This document shows positions 24,228 to 32,493 of a DNA stretch of 38,677 nt, in pieces. Source of the DNA: Lentisphaerota bacterium (GTDB lineage Bacteria > Verrucomicrobiota > Kiritimatiellia > UBA8416 > JAUUYL01); assembly GCA_030590485.1 (NCBI GenBank), contig JAUUYL010000018.1, forward strand, positions 1 through 38,677, in the 5' to 3' direction. The translations under genes were made by a program, and so were the position numbers. Position 1 is the stretch's first letter. Every line of letters begins with the position of its first letter. Below the pieces are notes generated by a model. It had not been told where the DNA came from, ran no database searches, and was given only the letters and a program-made list of their open reading frames with translations.

Positions 24228-26219
24228 CTAATTGAGGCTCTTGATTGTGGCGACTACATTCTCAACCGTGAAACCGAATTCTTCTGTCAGTTTCTGATAA
24301 GGAGCGGATGCGCCGAAATGGTCGATGCAAACGGTCTTACCGTCGAGACCGATATATTTCTCCCAACCTGATGAAACACCCGCTTCGATGGCAACTTTGC
24401 CTCCGCCTGCCGGAATGACACTGGCTTTATATGCGGCGTCCTGTTGATCAAACAGATCGCAGGAAGGCATGCTGACCACGCGTATGTTTTTCTCATTAGC
24501 GAGCTGATCGGCAGCGTCAAGCGCGAGCTGAACTTCTGAGCCAGTTGCAATCAGTGTGACGTCAGGCTCCCCTTCTCCGGTCTGCTTCAGGACATATCCG
24601 CCTTTTTCCACGTTATTGGCAGCCGGATAGACTGACCTGTCAATGACTTCGAGGTTCTGTCTGGTAAGAGCCAGGATGGATGGACCTGTTGTATTCTTTA
24701 ACGCGGCAATCCATGCTGCTCCCGTTTCAGTTGGATCAGCAGGTCTGAAGACTGTTACGTTCGGAATAACGCGCAAGGCGGCCAGATGTTCGATTGGCTG
24801 ATGTGTTGGGCCGTCTTCGCCGACAAAGAAACTGTCATGCGTGAATACATATATTACCGGTAAGTTCATTAGCGCGGCAAGGCGTATGGCTGGACGACAG
24901 TAATCAGAGAACACAAAGAACGTGGCTCCGAAGATTCTGAATCCACCATGCAGTGCGATACCGTTCATTACGGAACCCATGGCATGTTCTCTGATACCAA
25001 AGTGGAAATTTCTTCCGCAAAATGCGTGTTTTGTAATCGCATTGGCATCATTGATAAATGTTTTGGTACTTGGTGCCAGATCAGCGGATCCGCCGACAAG
25101 TTGCGGTATAGCAGCGCAGAGCTCCTGAATGACGTCGCCTGAAGCAGAGCGTGTTGCAGTGGCCTTTTCAAAATTAGGCAGAAGAGTTTCCAGGTTCTCA
25201 GGAATATGGTTTTCCATGTGCTGTTTCCATGCCTGCGCACGTTCAGGATTGGCTTCTGTGAATTTCTTGAAGTCACGGTCCCATTTTTTGTTCATGCGGG
25301 ACAGCTTTTTAGCGCGTTCACCGAGAAGTTCGCGGACTTGTTCCGACACATAAAAGTCCTGATCTTCCGGAAGACCTATAGCTAGCTTCGTCGCCTTGAT
25401 CTCGTCAACGCCCAGCGGTTCACCGTGAGCCGAGGCGGTATCGACCTTGTTCGGGCTGCCCCAACCGATATGCGAATGACAAATGATCATGGAAGGGCGA
25501 GTCTTCTCCCTTATAGCTTTCTTGATAGCTTTCTCGATCTGTTCGTAATCATGAGCATCAATTTCGATGACATTGAAATTATAAGACTGAAAACGTTTTT
25601 TAATGTCGCCAGTTTCTGCCAGATCTGTACTGCCCTCGATGGTGATTCTGTTGCTATCGTAGAAAACAACCAGTTTATTGAGTCCGAGATGTCCGGCAAT
25701 GGAAAATGCCTCGTGACTTAAGCCTTCCATCAGGTCGCCGTCACCGCACATTACAAATGTATGGTGGTCTACAGGCTGGAAGTCATCATTATTGAAACGG
25801 TCTTGCAACATACGTTCGGCGGTAGCCATTCCGACAGCGTTGCCGCAACCTTGGCCGAGAGGACCGGTTGTTGTTTCGACACCAATTGTGTGTCCATATT
25901 CCGGATGGCCCGGAGTCTTGCTTCCCCATTGGCGGAATGCTTTGAGTTCGTCAAGAGGCAGATCGTAGCCTGAAAGATGCAGCATGCTGTACAGAAGCAT
26001 CGATCCGTGACCGCCGGAGAGGACGAAACGATCTCTGTCCGCCCAGTCTGGATTGGAAGGATTGTGTTTCAGATAACCAAGCAGGAGAACAGACGCCACG
26101 TCCGCCATACCCATTGGCAATCCGGGATGACCGGAATTGGCCTGCTGGACTCCGTCCATGGCCAGTCCGCGAATTGTATTGGCAACTAAATGTAGTTCTT
26201 CGTTGGAAACATTTTTCAT
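24228..26219 (-). CDS. tkt: Transketolase
   Basis: Thiamine-diphosphate enzyme moving two-carbon ketol units in the pentose phosphate pathway. The 663-residue protein has the N-terminal NSGHPGLPMGMADV, the ThDP-binding GDGDLMEGLSHEAFSIAGHLGLNKL ... DSN segment, the pyrimidine-domain motif GIREHAMGSVMNGIALHGG, and the C-terminal ligase-like domain with VSMPSCDLFDQQD. Length is normal for the bacterial type. GAAAGAG lies shortly before the ATG. It is divergent from ppdK. Confidence 0.96.
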   Translation of the reverse strand: MKNVSNEELHLVANTIRGLAMDGVQQANSGHPGLPMGMADVASVLLLGYLKHNPSNPDWADRDRFVLSGGHGSMLLYSMLHLSGYDLPLDELKAFRQWGSKTPGHPEYGHTIGVETTTGPLGQGCGNAVGMATAERMLQDRFNNDDFQPVDHHTFVMCGDGDLMEGLSHEAFSIAGHLGLNKLVVFYDSNRITIEGSTDLAETGDIKKRFQSYNFNVIEIDAHDYEQIEKAIKKAIREKTRPSMIICHSHIGWGSPNKVDTASAHGEPLGVDEIKATKLAIGLPEDQDFYVSEQVRELLGERAKKLSRMNKKWDRDFKKFTEANPERAQAWKQHMENHIPENLETLLPNFEKATATRSASGDVIQELCAAIPQLVGGSADLAPSTKTFINDANAITKHAFCGRNFHFGIREHAMGSVMNGIALHGGFRIFGATFFVFSDYCRPAIRLAALMNLPVIYVFTHDSFFVGEDGPTHQPIEHLAALRVIPNVTVFRPADPTETGAAWIAALKNTTGPSILALTRQNLEVIDRSVYPAANNVEKGGYVLKQTGEGEPDVTLIATGSEVQLALDAADQLANEKNIRVVSMPSCDLFDQQDAAYKASVIPAGGGKVAIEAGVSSGWEKYIGLDGKTVCIDHFGASAPYQKLTEEFGFTVENVVATIKSLN

Positions 26220-26294
26220 AATATACTCTTTCTATAACTGTTGTTTGTGTATTTGGTGTAAATTCAAGAAGAATGTATTTCAAAATTGGAGCAT

Positions 26295-26347
26295 TTTGTC
26301 GAGACAAACCCTCGGAGAAGGCAATGGGGAATAGGCAATGGGCAATA
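26295..26347. repeat. Palindrome plus heptamer array GGCAATG upstream of ppdK
   Basis: TTTGTC and GACAAA (26295-26308) form a short palindrome with a GA centre. Twelve bases later come GGCAATG, GGGAATA, GGCAATG, GGCAATA (26320-26347). The array ends 26 bases before the ppdK -35 box. Confidence 0.75.
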
Positions 26348-26373
26348 CGATTTCTGTATTGATGCGCAATTGC

Positions 26374-26401
26374 TTGACAGTTGTGCTTGCTGTGGTACAT
26401 T
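26374..26401 (+). promoter_or_regulatory. Sigma70-type promoter of ppdK-apt
   Basis: A consensus TTGACA (26374-26379), a 16-base spacer and TACATT (26396-26401) lie 39 bases before the ppdK start. It is the best promoter match in the window. Confidence 0.65.
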
Positions 26402-26440
26402 TTCTTAGCTCGGGACAATACATTACTAAGGAGTAAGATT

Positions 26441-29215
26441 ATGGCGAAGAAATACGTTTATTCTTTTGGCGGAAGCAAGTCAGAAGGAAATGCAAAAATG
26501 AAAATGTTACTTGGCGGAAAAGGCGCTAATCTAGCTGATATGGCTACTTTAGGGCTTCCTGTCCCACCTGGATTTACCCTTACCACAGATGCATGTGACC
26601 AGTATTACCAAATAGGACAAAAGAATATATTTACTCTCATGAAGCCTCAGATCAAGACAGCTTTGCAGCGGCTGGAGAAGTCTACAGGTAAGACTTTTGG
26701 AGCCGGCCCGAATCCCCTGCTTCTTTCTGTTAGATCCGGCGCTGCGGTTTCCATGCCCGGAATGATGGACACGGTATTGAACTTGGGGCTTAACGATGAC
26801 ACGGTCAAAGCCATGATCAAGCTGACAGGCAATGAGCGTTTTGTCATGGATTCATACAGGCGTTTCATTCAGATGTTTGGTGATGTTGTAATGGGCGTAC
26901 CACACCATGATTTTGAGCATGAGCTCGATGCAGTCAAGAAGAAGAAGCGTGTTAAACTGGATACAGACCTGAATGTTGACGATCTGAAAGAGGTCATTGT
27001 TCGCTACAAGAAGGTGGTCAAGCGTAAGACAGGCAAGAATTTTCCGAATGATCCAATGGAACAACTTTACGCTGGTGTGGATGCGGTGTTCGGGTCCTGG
27101 AACAACCCGCGGGCTATAAAATATCGTGAGCTGAATGATATTCGCGGCTTACTTGGTACTGCCGTCAATGTTCAGACGATGGTTTTTGGTAATTCGGGCG
27201 AGAATTCCGCTACGGGTGTAGCGTTTACACGCGACCCTTCCACGGGCGCAAACAAATATTTCTATGGAGAGTACTTAATCAATGCGCAAGGTGAAGATGT
27301 GGTAGCGGGCATCCGCACGCCACAGCAGATCACGCGTGCTGGTTCAAGTGACTGGGCCAAAGCGCAGAAGATATCGGAAGCCAAGAGGAAGAAAGAATTT
27401 CCATCACTTGAAGAACTCATGCCGAAAATGTTTAAGCAGTTGGACAATATCCGCCGCAAACTGGAGAAGCATTACACGGACATGCAGGATATAGAGTTTA
27501 CAATCGAGCATGGCAAATTATATATGCTTCAGACCAGAGGCGGCAAACGAACCGCAGCCGCGGCTGTGAAGATTGCCTGCGACATGGTCAAAGAGAAGCT
27601 TATTACGGAGAAAGAAGCGGTTTTACGTGTTGATCCTGCATCGCTTGATCAGCTGCTTCATCCAGTCTTTATCAAGTCTTCGGAAGATAAGGCTAAGAAA
27701 TTGGCAGTAGGGCTTCCGGCATCACCGGGCGCCGCAACGGGTCAGGTTGTCTTTTCGGCTGATGAAGCAGAAGTATGGTCTGACATGGGAAAGAATGTCA
27801 TTCTTTGTCGTATAGAAACCAGTCCCGAGGATATTGGCGGAATGGCTGTTGCCAAGGGTATTCTGACAGCGCGCGGGGGTATGACCTCTCATGCGGCGGT
27901 TGTTGCCCGCGGGATGGGTATCTGCTGTGTTGCGGGTGCTGGCGAGATTCATATGAACTACAAGGCCAAGAAACTTATGGTCAAAGGTGTTACAATCAAG
28001 CAGGGCGATTGGATTTCTCTGAACGGCTCGACAGGAGCTGTTTATAAGGGAGCGATTGATTCTGTTGACCCGAAATTAACAGGACCTTTCAATGAGATCA
28101 TGAAGCTTGCCGATAAATATCGCAAGATGGGTGTCAGAACAAACGCGGATACGCCAGCAGATACGGCAGTCGCAGTGAAATTTGGCGCTGAAGGAATCGG
28201 TCTTTGCCGTACGGAGCATATGTTTTTCGAGGGCAACAGGATTACATCTTTCCGCAGGCTTATTCTTGTTGCTGAAACGGTTAAGAATTTGCGTAAGGAG
28301 TTGGCATTTGCCGAAGGCGCGGAAAAGAAAAAACTGGAAGCAGAGCTTAAGCAGCCGGAAAAGCAGTATAATCAAGCGCTTAAGGAGCTTCTGCCGCTGC
28401 AGAGAAAAGACTTTATCGGTATTTTCAAAGCGTTGCAGGGTCGCCCCTGCACTGTCAGACTGCTTGATCCGCCGCTGCATGAATTCCTTCCGCACGACGC
28501 GGCGGGCCAGAAGGTGATGGCAAAGCAGATGAAAGTTCAGGCTTCGGATATCAAGAGGCTTGTTAATTCACTGCACGAGTTCAACCCAATGCTTGGTCAT
28601 CGTGGTTGCCGTCTGGGAATGACATATCCGGAAGTTACGGCGATGCAGGCGCGTGCCATTTGTGAGGCGGCTGCGGTTGTTAAGGGTGCTAAGCCGGAAA
28701 TCATGATACCGTTGGTGGGCCATGTTGCAGAACTTGCCAATCAGACAGCGATTGTCCGGAGCGTCATGAAGGCTGTTGAGAAGGAAAAGAAAAAGAAGCT
28801 CAAAATCATGATAGGAACGATGATTGAAGTACCTCGCGCTGCGGTGACGGCTGACGAAATAGCGAAGGAAGCAGAATTTTTCTCGTTCGGAACGAACGAT
28901 CTTACCCAGATGGGTTGCGGTTTCTCTCGTGACGATGCGGGCAAATTCCTGGGTGAATATGTTGAAAAGGGTGTATATGACTACGATCCGTTCCAGGTCC
29001 TGGATCAAGCTGGCATTGGCAGACTGGTAAAAATGGCTGTCAAACTGGGCAGAAAAACCCGTAAGAACATCAAACTTGGTATCTGTGGCGAGCATGGCGG
29101 TGACCCGCAATCGGTTATTTTCTGCCATAAGATTGGCTTAAACTATGTCTCATGCAGTCCTTACAGGGTGCCTATAGCGCGTCTTGCAGCTGCTCAGGCA
29201 GCATTGATGGATTAA
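26441..29215 (+). CDS. ppdK: Pyruvate, phosphate dikinase
   Basis: Interconverts ATP + phosphate + pyruvate with AMP + PPi + PEP. The start at 26441 follows AAGGAG and gives 924 residues beginning AKKYVYSFGGSKSEGNAKMK. Domains in order: ATP-grasp nucleotide-binding domain (LLGGKGANLADM, ENSATGVAFTRDPSTG), the swivelling phosphohistidine domain with catalytic His484 in GGMTSHAAVVARGMG, and the PEP/pyruvate TIM barrel ending in GICGEHGGDP and the catalytic-Cys motif SCSPYRVPIARLAAAQA. It is longer than the common ~875-residue form; a Lys/Glu-rich insertion lies near 620-650 (EKKKLEAELKQPEKQYNQ). The enzyme suggests PPi-linked glycolysis. Confidence 0.96.
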   Translation: MAKKYVYSFGGSKSEGNAKMKMLLGGKGANLADMATLGLPVPPGFTLTTDACDQYYQIGQKNIFTLMKPQIKTALQRLEKSTGKTFGAGPNPLLLSVRSGAAVSMPGMMDTVLNLGLNDDTVKAMIKLTGNERFVMDSYRRFIQMFGDVVMGVPHHDFEHELDAVKKKKRVKLDTDLNVDDLKEVIVRYKKVVKRKTGKNFPNDPMEQLYAGVDAVFGSWNNPRAIKYRELNDIRGLLGTAVNVQTMVFGNSGENSATGVAFTRDPSTGANKYFYGEYLINAQGEDVVAGIRTPQQITRAGSSDWAKAQKISEAKRKKEFPSLEELMPKMFKQLDNIRRKLEKHYTDMQDIEFTIEHGKLYMLQTRGGKRTAAAAVKIACDMVKEKLITEKEAVLRVDPASLDQLLHPVFIKSSEDKAKKLAVGLPASPGAATGQVVFSADEAEVWSDMGKNVILCRIETSPEDIGGMAVAKGILTARGGMTSHAAVVARGMGICCVAGAGEIHMNYKAKKLMVKGVTIKQGDWISLNGSTGAVYKGAIDSVDPKLTGPFNEIMKLADKYRKMGVRTNADTPADTAVAVKFGAEGIGLCRTEHMFFEGNRITSFRRLILVAETVKNLRKELAFAEGAEKKKLEAELKQPEKQYNQALKELLPLQRKDFIGIFKALQGRPCTVRLLDPPLHEFLPHDAAGQKVMAKQMKVQASDIKRLVNSLHEFNPMLGHRGCRLGMTYPEVTAMQARAICEAAAVVKGAKPEIMIPLVGHVAELANQTAIVRSVMKAVEKEKKKKLKIMIGTMIEVPRAAVTADEIAKEAEFFSFGTNDLTQMGCGFSRDDAGKFLGEYVEKGVYDYDPFQVLDQAGIGRLVKMAVKLGRKTRKNIKLGICGEHGGDPQSVIFCHKIGLNYVSCSPYRVPIARLAAAQAALMD

Positions 29216-29236
29216 TAATTAAACAAGGATGAGATT

Positions 29237-29758
29237 ATGAGCGTAGAAAAGATTACGGCAGCAATTCGTGATATACCCGACTTTCCCAAAGAAGGCATTC
29301 TTTTCAAGGATATTACGCCAGTCCTTTCTGATCCAGAACTGTTTAAGATGACTATTGATATCTTCTGTGAGCAGATTAAGGACAAGGGCATCACTAAAGT
29401 CGCGGCTATTGATGCCAGAGGCTTTATTTTTGCAGGTGCGATTTGTGATAGGCTGAATATGGGCATGGTCTTGATTCGCAAGCAGGGTAAATTGCCGTAT
29501 AAAACTTATGAAGAAGCGTATGATCTGGAATATGGCTCGAACACGCTGGCTATTCATCAGGATTCGTTTGAGGAGGGTGAGAAGGTCGCGCTGATAGATG
29601 ATCTGCTTGCTACGGGTGGAACAGCTGCGGTATCAGTGAGTCTTATCGAGAAGGCCGGTGGTGAAGTTGCAAAGATCCTTTTCCTTGTCGAACTGGCATT
29701 CCTGAAGGGCCGCGAGAAGCTGGGCGACCACGACATCTTCGCCTCTGTCATCTACTGA
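29237..29758 (+). CDS. apt: Adenine phosphoribosyltransferase
   Basis: Salvages adenine with PRPP to AMP and PPi. The 173-residue protein has the usual N-terminus (IRDIPDFPKEGILFKDITPVL), the ARGF segment (DARGFIFAGAI) and the PRPP-binding loop VALIDDLLATGGTA. It starts 21 bases after ppdK, in the same direction with no terminator between, so both are probably read from one promoter; both reactions involve AMP and PPi. Confidence 0.95.
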   Translation: MSVEKITAAIRDIPDFPKEGILFKDITPVLSDPELFKMTIDIFCEQIKDKGITKVAAIDARGFIFAGAICDRLNMGMVLIRKQGKLPYKTYEEAYDLEYGSNTLAIHQDSFEEGEKVALIDDLLATGGTAAVSVSLIEKAGGEVAKILFLVELAFLKGREKLGDHDIFASVIY

Positions 29759-29833
29759 CGAGCTGTGCTGATAGGCTTTGATAAAAAGGAAGAGAACTTA
29801 TTGCTGCTTGTGGGCTCGGGGGCATTATGTTCC

Positions 29834-29879
29834 ACAGTCCACAGTCCACAGTCCACAGTCCTACTTCCGCCTTCGGCGG
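29834..29879. repeat. Heptamer array ACAGTCC x4 and palindrome at the DUF362 stop
   Basis: Four exact ACAGTCC units (29834-29861; GGACTGT on the other strand) run into the stop codon of the DUF362 gene. The palindrome CCGCC-TTC-GGCGG (29867-29879) lies inside its last codons (AARRRRK). Confidence 0.85.
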
Positions 29880-31141
29880 GCAGCGATCTCGGGTGCTTCT
29901 TTGATGCAGTCGACGAGGATTTTGAATGATTTCGTAAAAAGTTCAAAGCCGGATTGTTTTAATTTCACGGGTGCCTCTCCTACCTCGTCCCAGCCTTTAA
30001 CGTTGAGGTCATCGGCCGGTTTCTCAAGTTTCTCCCAGTTGTTGAAGAGTCTTCCCCATGTGCTACCGAGAATATCTTTCAGAAGTTTCTGGTGTGTCGG
30101 ATACCAAAACGAGTCGTGATAGAGAACGCTTGCGATGTATGCCCATGGCGCGAGAAAAGTTTTCAAACTCCATTCGATAGGTTTCTTCAGACTGCCCCAG
30201 TAAATCTTATGCTGCATACGGCTGGCAAATGTCATTTTTTTGAATGGGCCCGAGAAGTTCCAGTTTTTCCTGGTCTCCTCAACGTCACCGACAATATCGA
30301 TTTCATTTATATCTCCGCAGCCGAGTCCTTTTTCATGTGCGAGTCGGATGAACTTGATGTCATTAAGCGGATCCATGCCCATCAATTTTGCTGCCACTGC
30401 ATCAATAGCTACCTGATCGTTGGAAGCGAGAATAACATTTTTGACGTGCGGTACCATGCAACGCGGCCCCGGGCCATCGCCGGCGAATGTGCCGTCCATC
30501 ACAGCAAAGAGACCGCTGTGGATTTTCTTTTGTATCATCAGAAGGTCGACCAGAGTTTCGTGGATTACCGGATGCGACCAATGTCTTTTCTCATTAAGGA
30601 GTCCTCCGAACGCGTTTTTCATTGCGCCGGTTGTGGTTGTGAAAACGTGTGTCTTGACTGTGGGAAGGTGGATAATGTTCTCACCGATAAAGCGTTTGGG
30701 AATCATGAAGCCGTCTTTATATACATCATTGAGGACAAGAAACTCATCAGCGAGGTCACCAACGGCATCGCGGACATTGATCCATTCAACACCTTCTTCA
30801 TAGAGGTGTATGTTGCGCAGGCCATGGTTGTTGATAACATTTACCTGTTTGTTCTCTCGTTCGCCGAGATATGAATCGATGACGACGGTTCGGTTATGGC
30901 AGCCATGGATGAGGTCGCTTTTGTAGCCGTCTTTTTTCATGGAGCGGATTACGCCGTCGAGCTGCCATGGTGTGGTTGAGGCGGCGGGAAAGAAAACATG
31001 CCAGCTAATGTTGATCTTGAGTGCGGTGTCCTTGTCTTTGGGCAGGACGGACTGGTAATCGGCGAGGTTCATCAGGCGATGGTAGTCCTCGAGGACGGTT
31101 TTTGGTGAGGTCTTGAGTATGGCTACTTTGGATTTGCTCAT
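29861..31141 (-). CDS. DUF362 domain-containing protein
   Basis: The 426-residue protein matches the DUF362 pattern: KVAILKT at the N-terminus, HLPTVKTHVFTTTTGAMKNAFGGLLNEKRHW in the core (the conserved K-x-H and KN-x-G-G residues), and NDQVAIDAVAAKLMGMDP. Some DUF362 proteins carry a 4Fe-4S ferredoxin domain; this one has no Cys cluster but a C-terminal extension of about 130 residues (from about 300) with Trp-rich and basic stretches. The biochemical role of the family is unsettled. No Shine-Dalgarno sequence precedes the ATG. The last codons are made by a palindrome joined to a heptamer array, so the C-terminal Arg/Lys tail may be recent. Confidence 0.85.
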   Translation of the reverse strand: MSKSKVAILKTSPKTVLEDYHRLMNLADYQSVLPKDKDTALKINISWHVFFPAASTTPWQLDGVIRSMKKDGYKSDLIHGCHNRTVVIDSYLGERENKQVNVINNHGLRNIHLYEEGVEWINVRDAVGDLADEFLVLNDVYKDGFMIPKRFIGENIIHLPTVKTHVFTTTTGAMKNAFGGLLNEKRHWSHPVIHETLVDLLMIQKKIHSGLFAVMDGTFAGDGPGPRCMVPHVKNVILASNDQVAIDAVAAKLMGMDPLNDIKFIRLAHEKGLGCGDINEIDIVGDVEETRKNWNFSGPFKKMTFASRMQHKIYWGSLKKPIEWSLKTFLAPWAYIASVLYHDSFWYPTHQKLLKDILGSTWGRLFNNWEKLEKPADDLNVKGWDEVGEAPVKLKQSGFELFTKSFKILVDCIKEAPEIAARRRRK

Positions 31142-31206
31142 GCGGGTAATCTAAGGTGTGGCGCCTGTACTGTCAAGCGGATGGTAGGTTTTGTGCTCAG
31201 GAGAGT

Positions 31207-31244
31207 TTTGCCCGCCCGTCAGCTGACGGACTAGATGCCCGGGA
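31207..31244. repeat. Dispersed repeat, copy 2, with palindromic core
   Basis: TTTGCCCGCCCG, a variable core, then CTAGATGCCCGGGA, matching 6255-6293 in order and spacing. Here the core is part of the perfect palindrome CCGTCAGCTGACGG (31216-31229). Confidence 0.65.
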
Positions 31245-31299
31245 CCATGTCTGCGGCTTGGTAAATCTACGCAGATAAAGACTTGTTTGCATTCTCCCG

Positions 31300-31341
31300 T
31301 GTTACTTGTTATCTGTTACGTGTTACACGGGCGTAGCCCGT
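31300..31341. repeat. Heptamer array TGTTACN x4 and adjoining hairpin
   Basis: TGTTACT, TGTTATC, TGTTACG, TGTTACA (31300-31327) are joined to the hairpin ACGGGC-GTA-GCCCGT (31327-31341). It lies 25 bases before the start of the outer-membrane protein gene. Confidence 0.8.
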
Positions 31342-31365
31342 TCTCAATGAGGGGAGATATTTGAT

Positions 31366-32145
31366 ATGAGAAGATTATGTCTTTTATGTTGTGTTGTGCT
31401 TCTTGCGGTTACATCGGTTCAGGCGATAGATGTTGGTGAACTGGAAATGGAGTTGGATTTTCAGTTGGTCAGTGCTTATGTATGGCGCGGCATGGTCTTG
31501 AATGATGAACCTTGTATACAACCATCGTGGGACATAACAGCGGACGCTTTTAATCTGAACATCTGGGGTACTTGGGATTTAACCAGTGTGTCGAACTCAT
31601 CAGCACGGACAAGGATGGACGTTACACTCGATTACAGCAAGACTGTGGGTCAGAACATATTCAAGGTTGGAGTAGTATCGTATATATATCATGAAGCTTC
31701 CGAGGGTGAAGCGGAAGATACTTTTGAGGCAACATTAGATTATGCCCTGGATGTACCAAGCTGGTCTGTTTTGCCTTCATTGACTGTTAATTATGATTTT
31801 GGTGAGATTAAAGGCTTTTACTCCACATTAGGTTTTGCGGCAGCGGTTCCCCTGGACGACAAGATATGGGATATGAATATGTTTCTCTATCTCAGCGCTG
31901 GTGACGCAAATTACGTGAATTATAATTTCAATCCTGCCGACCGAGACGGAGATGCGCTGGATGCATCGTTGATAGATGTTGAAATCAGGTTTGCATTTCC
32001 TTACAGGACTCGTGATAACTGTACAGTTGTTCCGGAAGTTCGCTACATGATGCTTATCGGGTCTGATATCAAGGATATGGTTAAGCAGAGGGGCCAGGAC
32101 ACAGAAGAGATGGTGTATATGGTGTCCATGAATTTTGCATTCTAG
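31366..32145 (+). CDS. Putative outer-membrane beta-barrel protein
   Basis: A 259-residue exported protein: signal peptide (1-20, ending VQA), then alternating amphipathic strands (e.g. LEMELDFQLVSAYVWRGMVL, NLNIWGTWDLTS, SLTVNYDF) and a terminal Phe in VYMVSMNFAF, the usual BAM-recognition ending. YVWRGMVLNDEPCIQPSWDI resembles the start of TorF-type putative porins. It would act as a small pore or adhesion barrel in the outer membrane. GAGGGGAG precedes the ATG. Confidence 0.75.
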   Translation: MRRLCLLCCVVLLAVTSVQAIDVGELEMELDFQLVSAYVWRGMVLNDEPCIQPSWDITADAFNLNIWGTWDLTSVSNSSARTRMDVTLDYSKTVGQNIFKVGVVSYIYHEASEGEAEDTFEATLDYALDVPSWSVLPSLTVNYDFGEIKGFYSTLGFAAAVPLDDKIWDMNMFLYLSAGDANYVNYNFNPADRDGDALDASLIDVEIRFAFPYRTRDNCTVVPEVRYMMLIGSDIKDMVKQRGQDTEEMVYMVSMNFAF

Positions 32146-32203
32146 CGATGTATGGTTTGTGATCTGTGGTCGCTGCGGTACGTTAGCTCGGACGATTCTT
32201 TAC

Positions 32204-32232
32204 TTGAAATCCAGCCATTCATCATCCATTAT
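32204..32232 (+). promoter_or_regulatory. Possible tRNA-Ala promoter
   Basis: TTGAAA (32204-32209) and CATTAT (32227-32232) with a 17-base spacer lie 24 bases before the tRNA 5' end. The -10 box is weak. Confidence 0.35.
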
Positions 32233-32255
32233 TCCTCTCTCATCATTATTTTCAT

Positions 32256-32331
32256 GGGGATATAGCTCAGTTGGTAGAGCGGTTGGTTCGCAATCAACAG
32301 GTCGGGGGTTCGACTCCCCCTATCTCCACCA
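32256..32331 (+). tRNA. tRNA-Ala (anticodon CGC)
   Basis: A 76-base cloverleaf. Acceptor GGGGATA pairs with TATCTCC and includes the G3-U70 wobble that marks alanine tRNAs. D arm GCTC/GAGC; anticodon stem GTTGG/TCAAC with loop TTCGCAA, anticodon CGC (32289-32291), reading GCG. T stem GGGGG/CCCCC with TTCGACT; discriminator A and encoded CCA. Confidence 0.95.
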
Positions 32332-32354
32332 ATTTGCACTTCCTAGTGCAAATT
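32331..32354. repeat. Perfect 10-bp hairpin directly at the tRNA-Ala 3' end
   Basis: AATTTGCACT (32331-32340) and AGTGCAAATT (32345-32354) pair perfectly around TCCT; the first A is the last base of CCA. No T run follows. It may act as a terminator or affect 3' processing, or be another palindromic insert. Confidence 0.75.
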
Positions 32355-32493
32355 GCCTCGGCGTAGCTGCAAGCGAAGCCGGGCTACTATTTCAGCAATC
32401 ATGGCTGAGCACCTTGGGTTCGTACTACGAGGCTTCAACCTAAACAGCATAATATCCTGTTCATCCTGTCTGAAAAAAACTATCTTTCCACCC

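Noticed and set aside
32353-32493. N-terminal extension of RsmB
   Set aside because: The extra codons run through the tRNA-Ala trailer hairpin and do not resemble the family; the NusB-like domain starts after the ATG at 32494.
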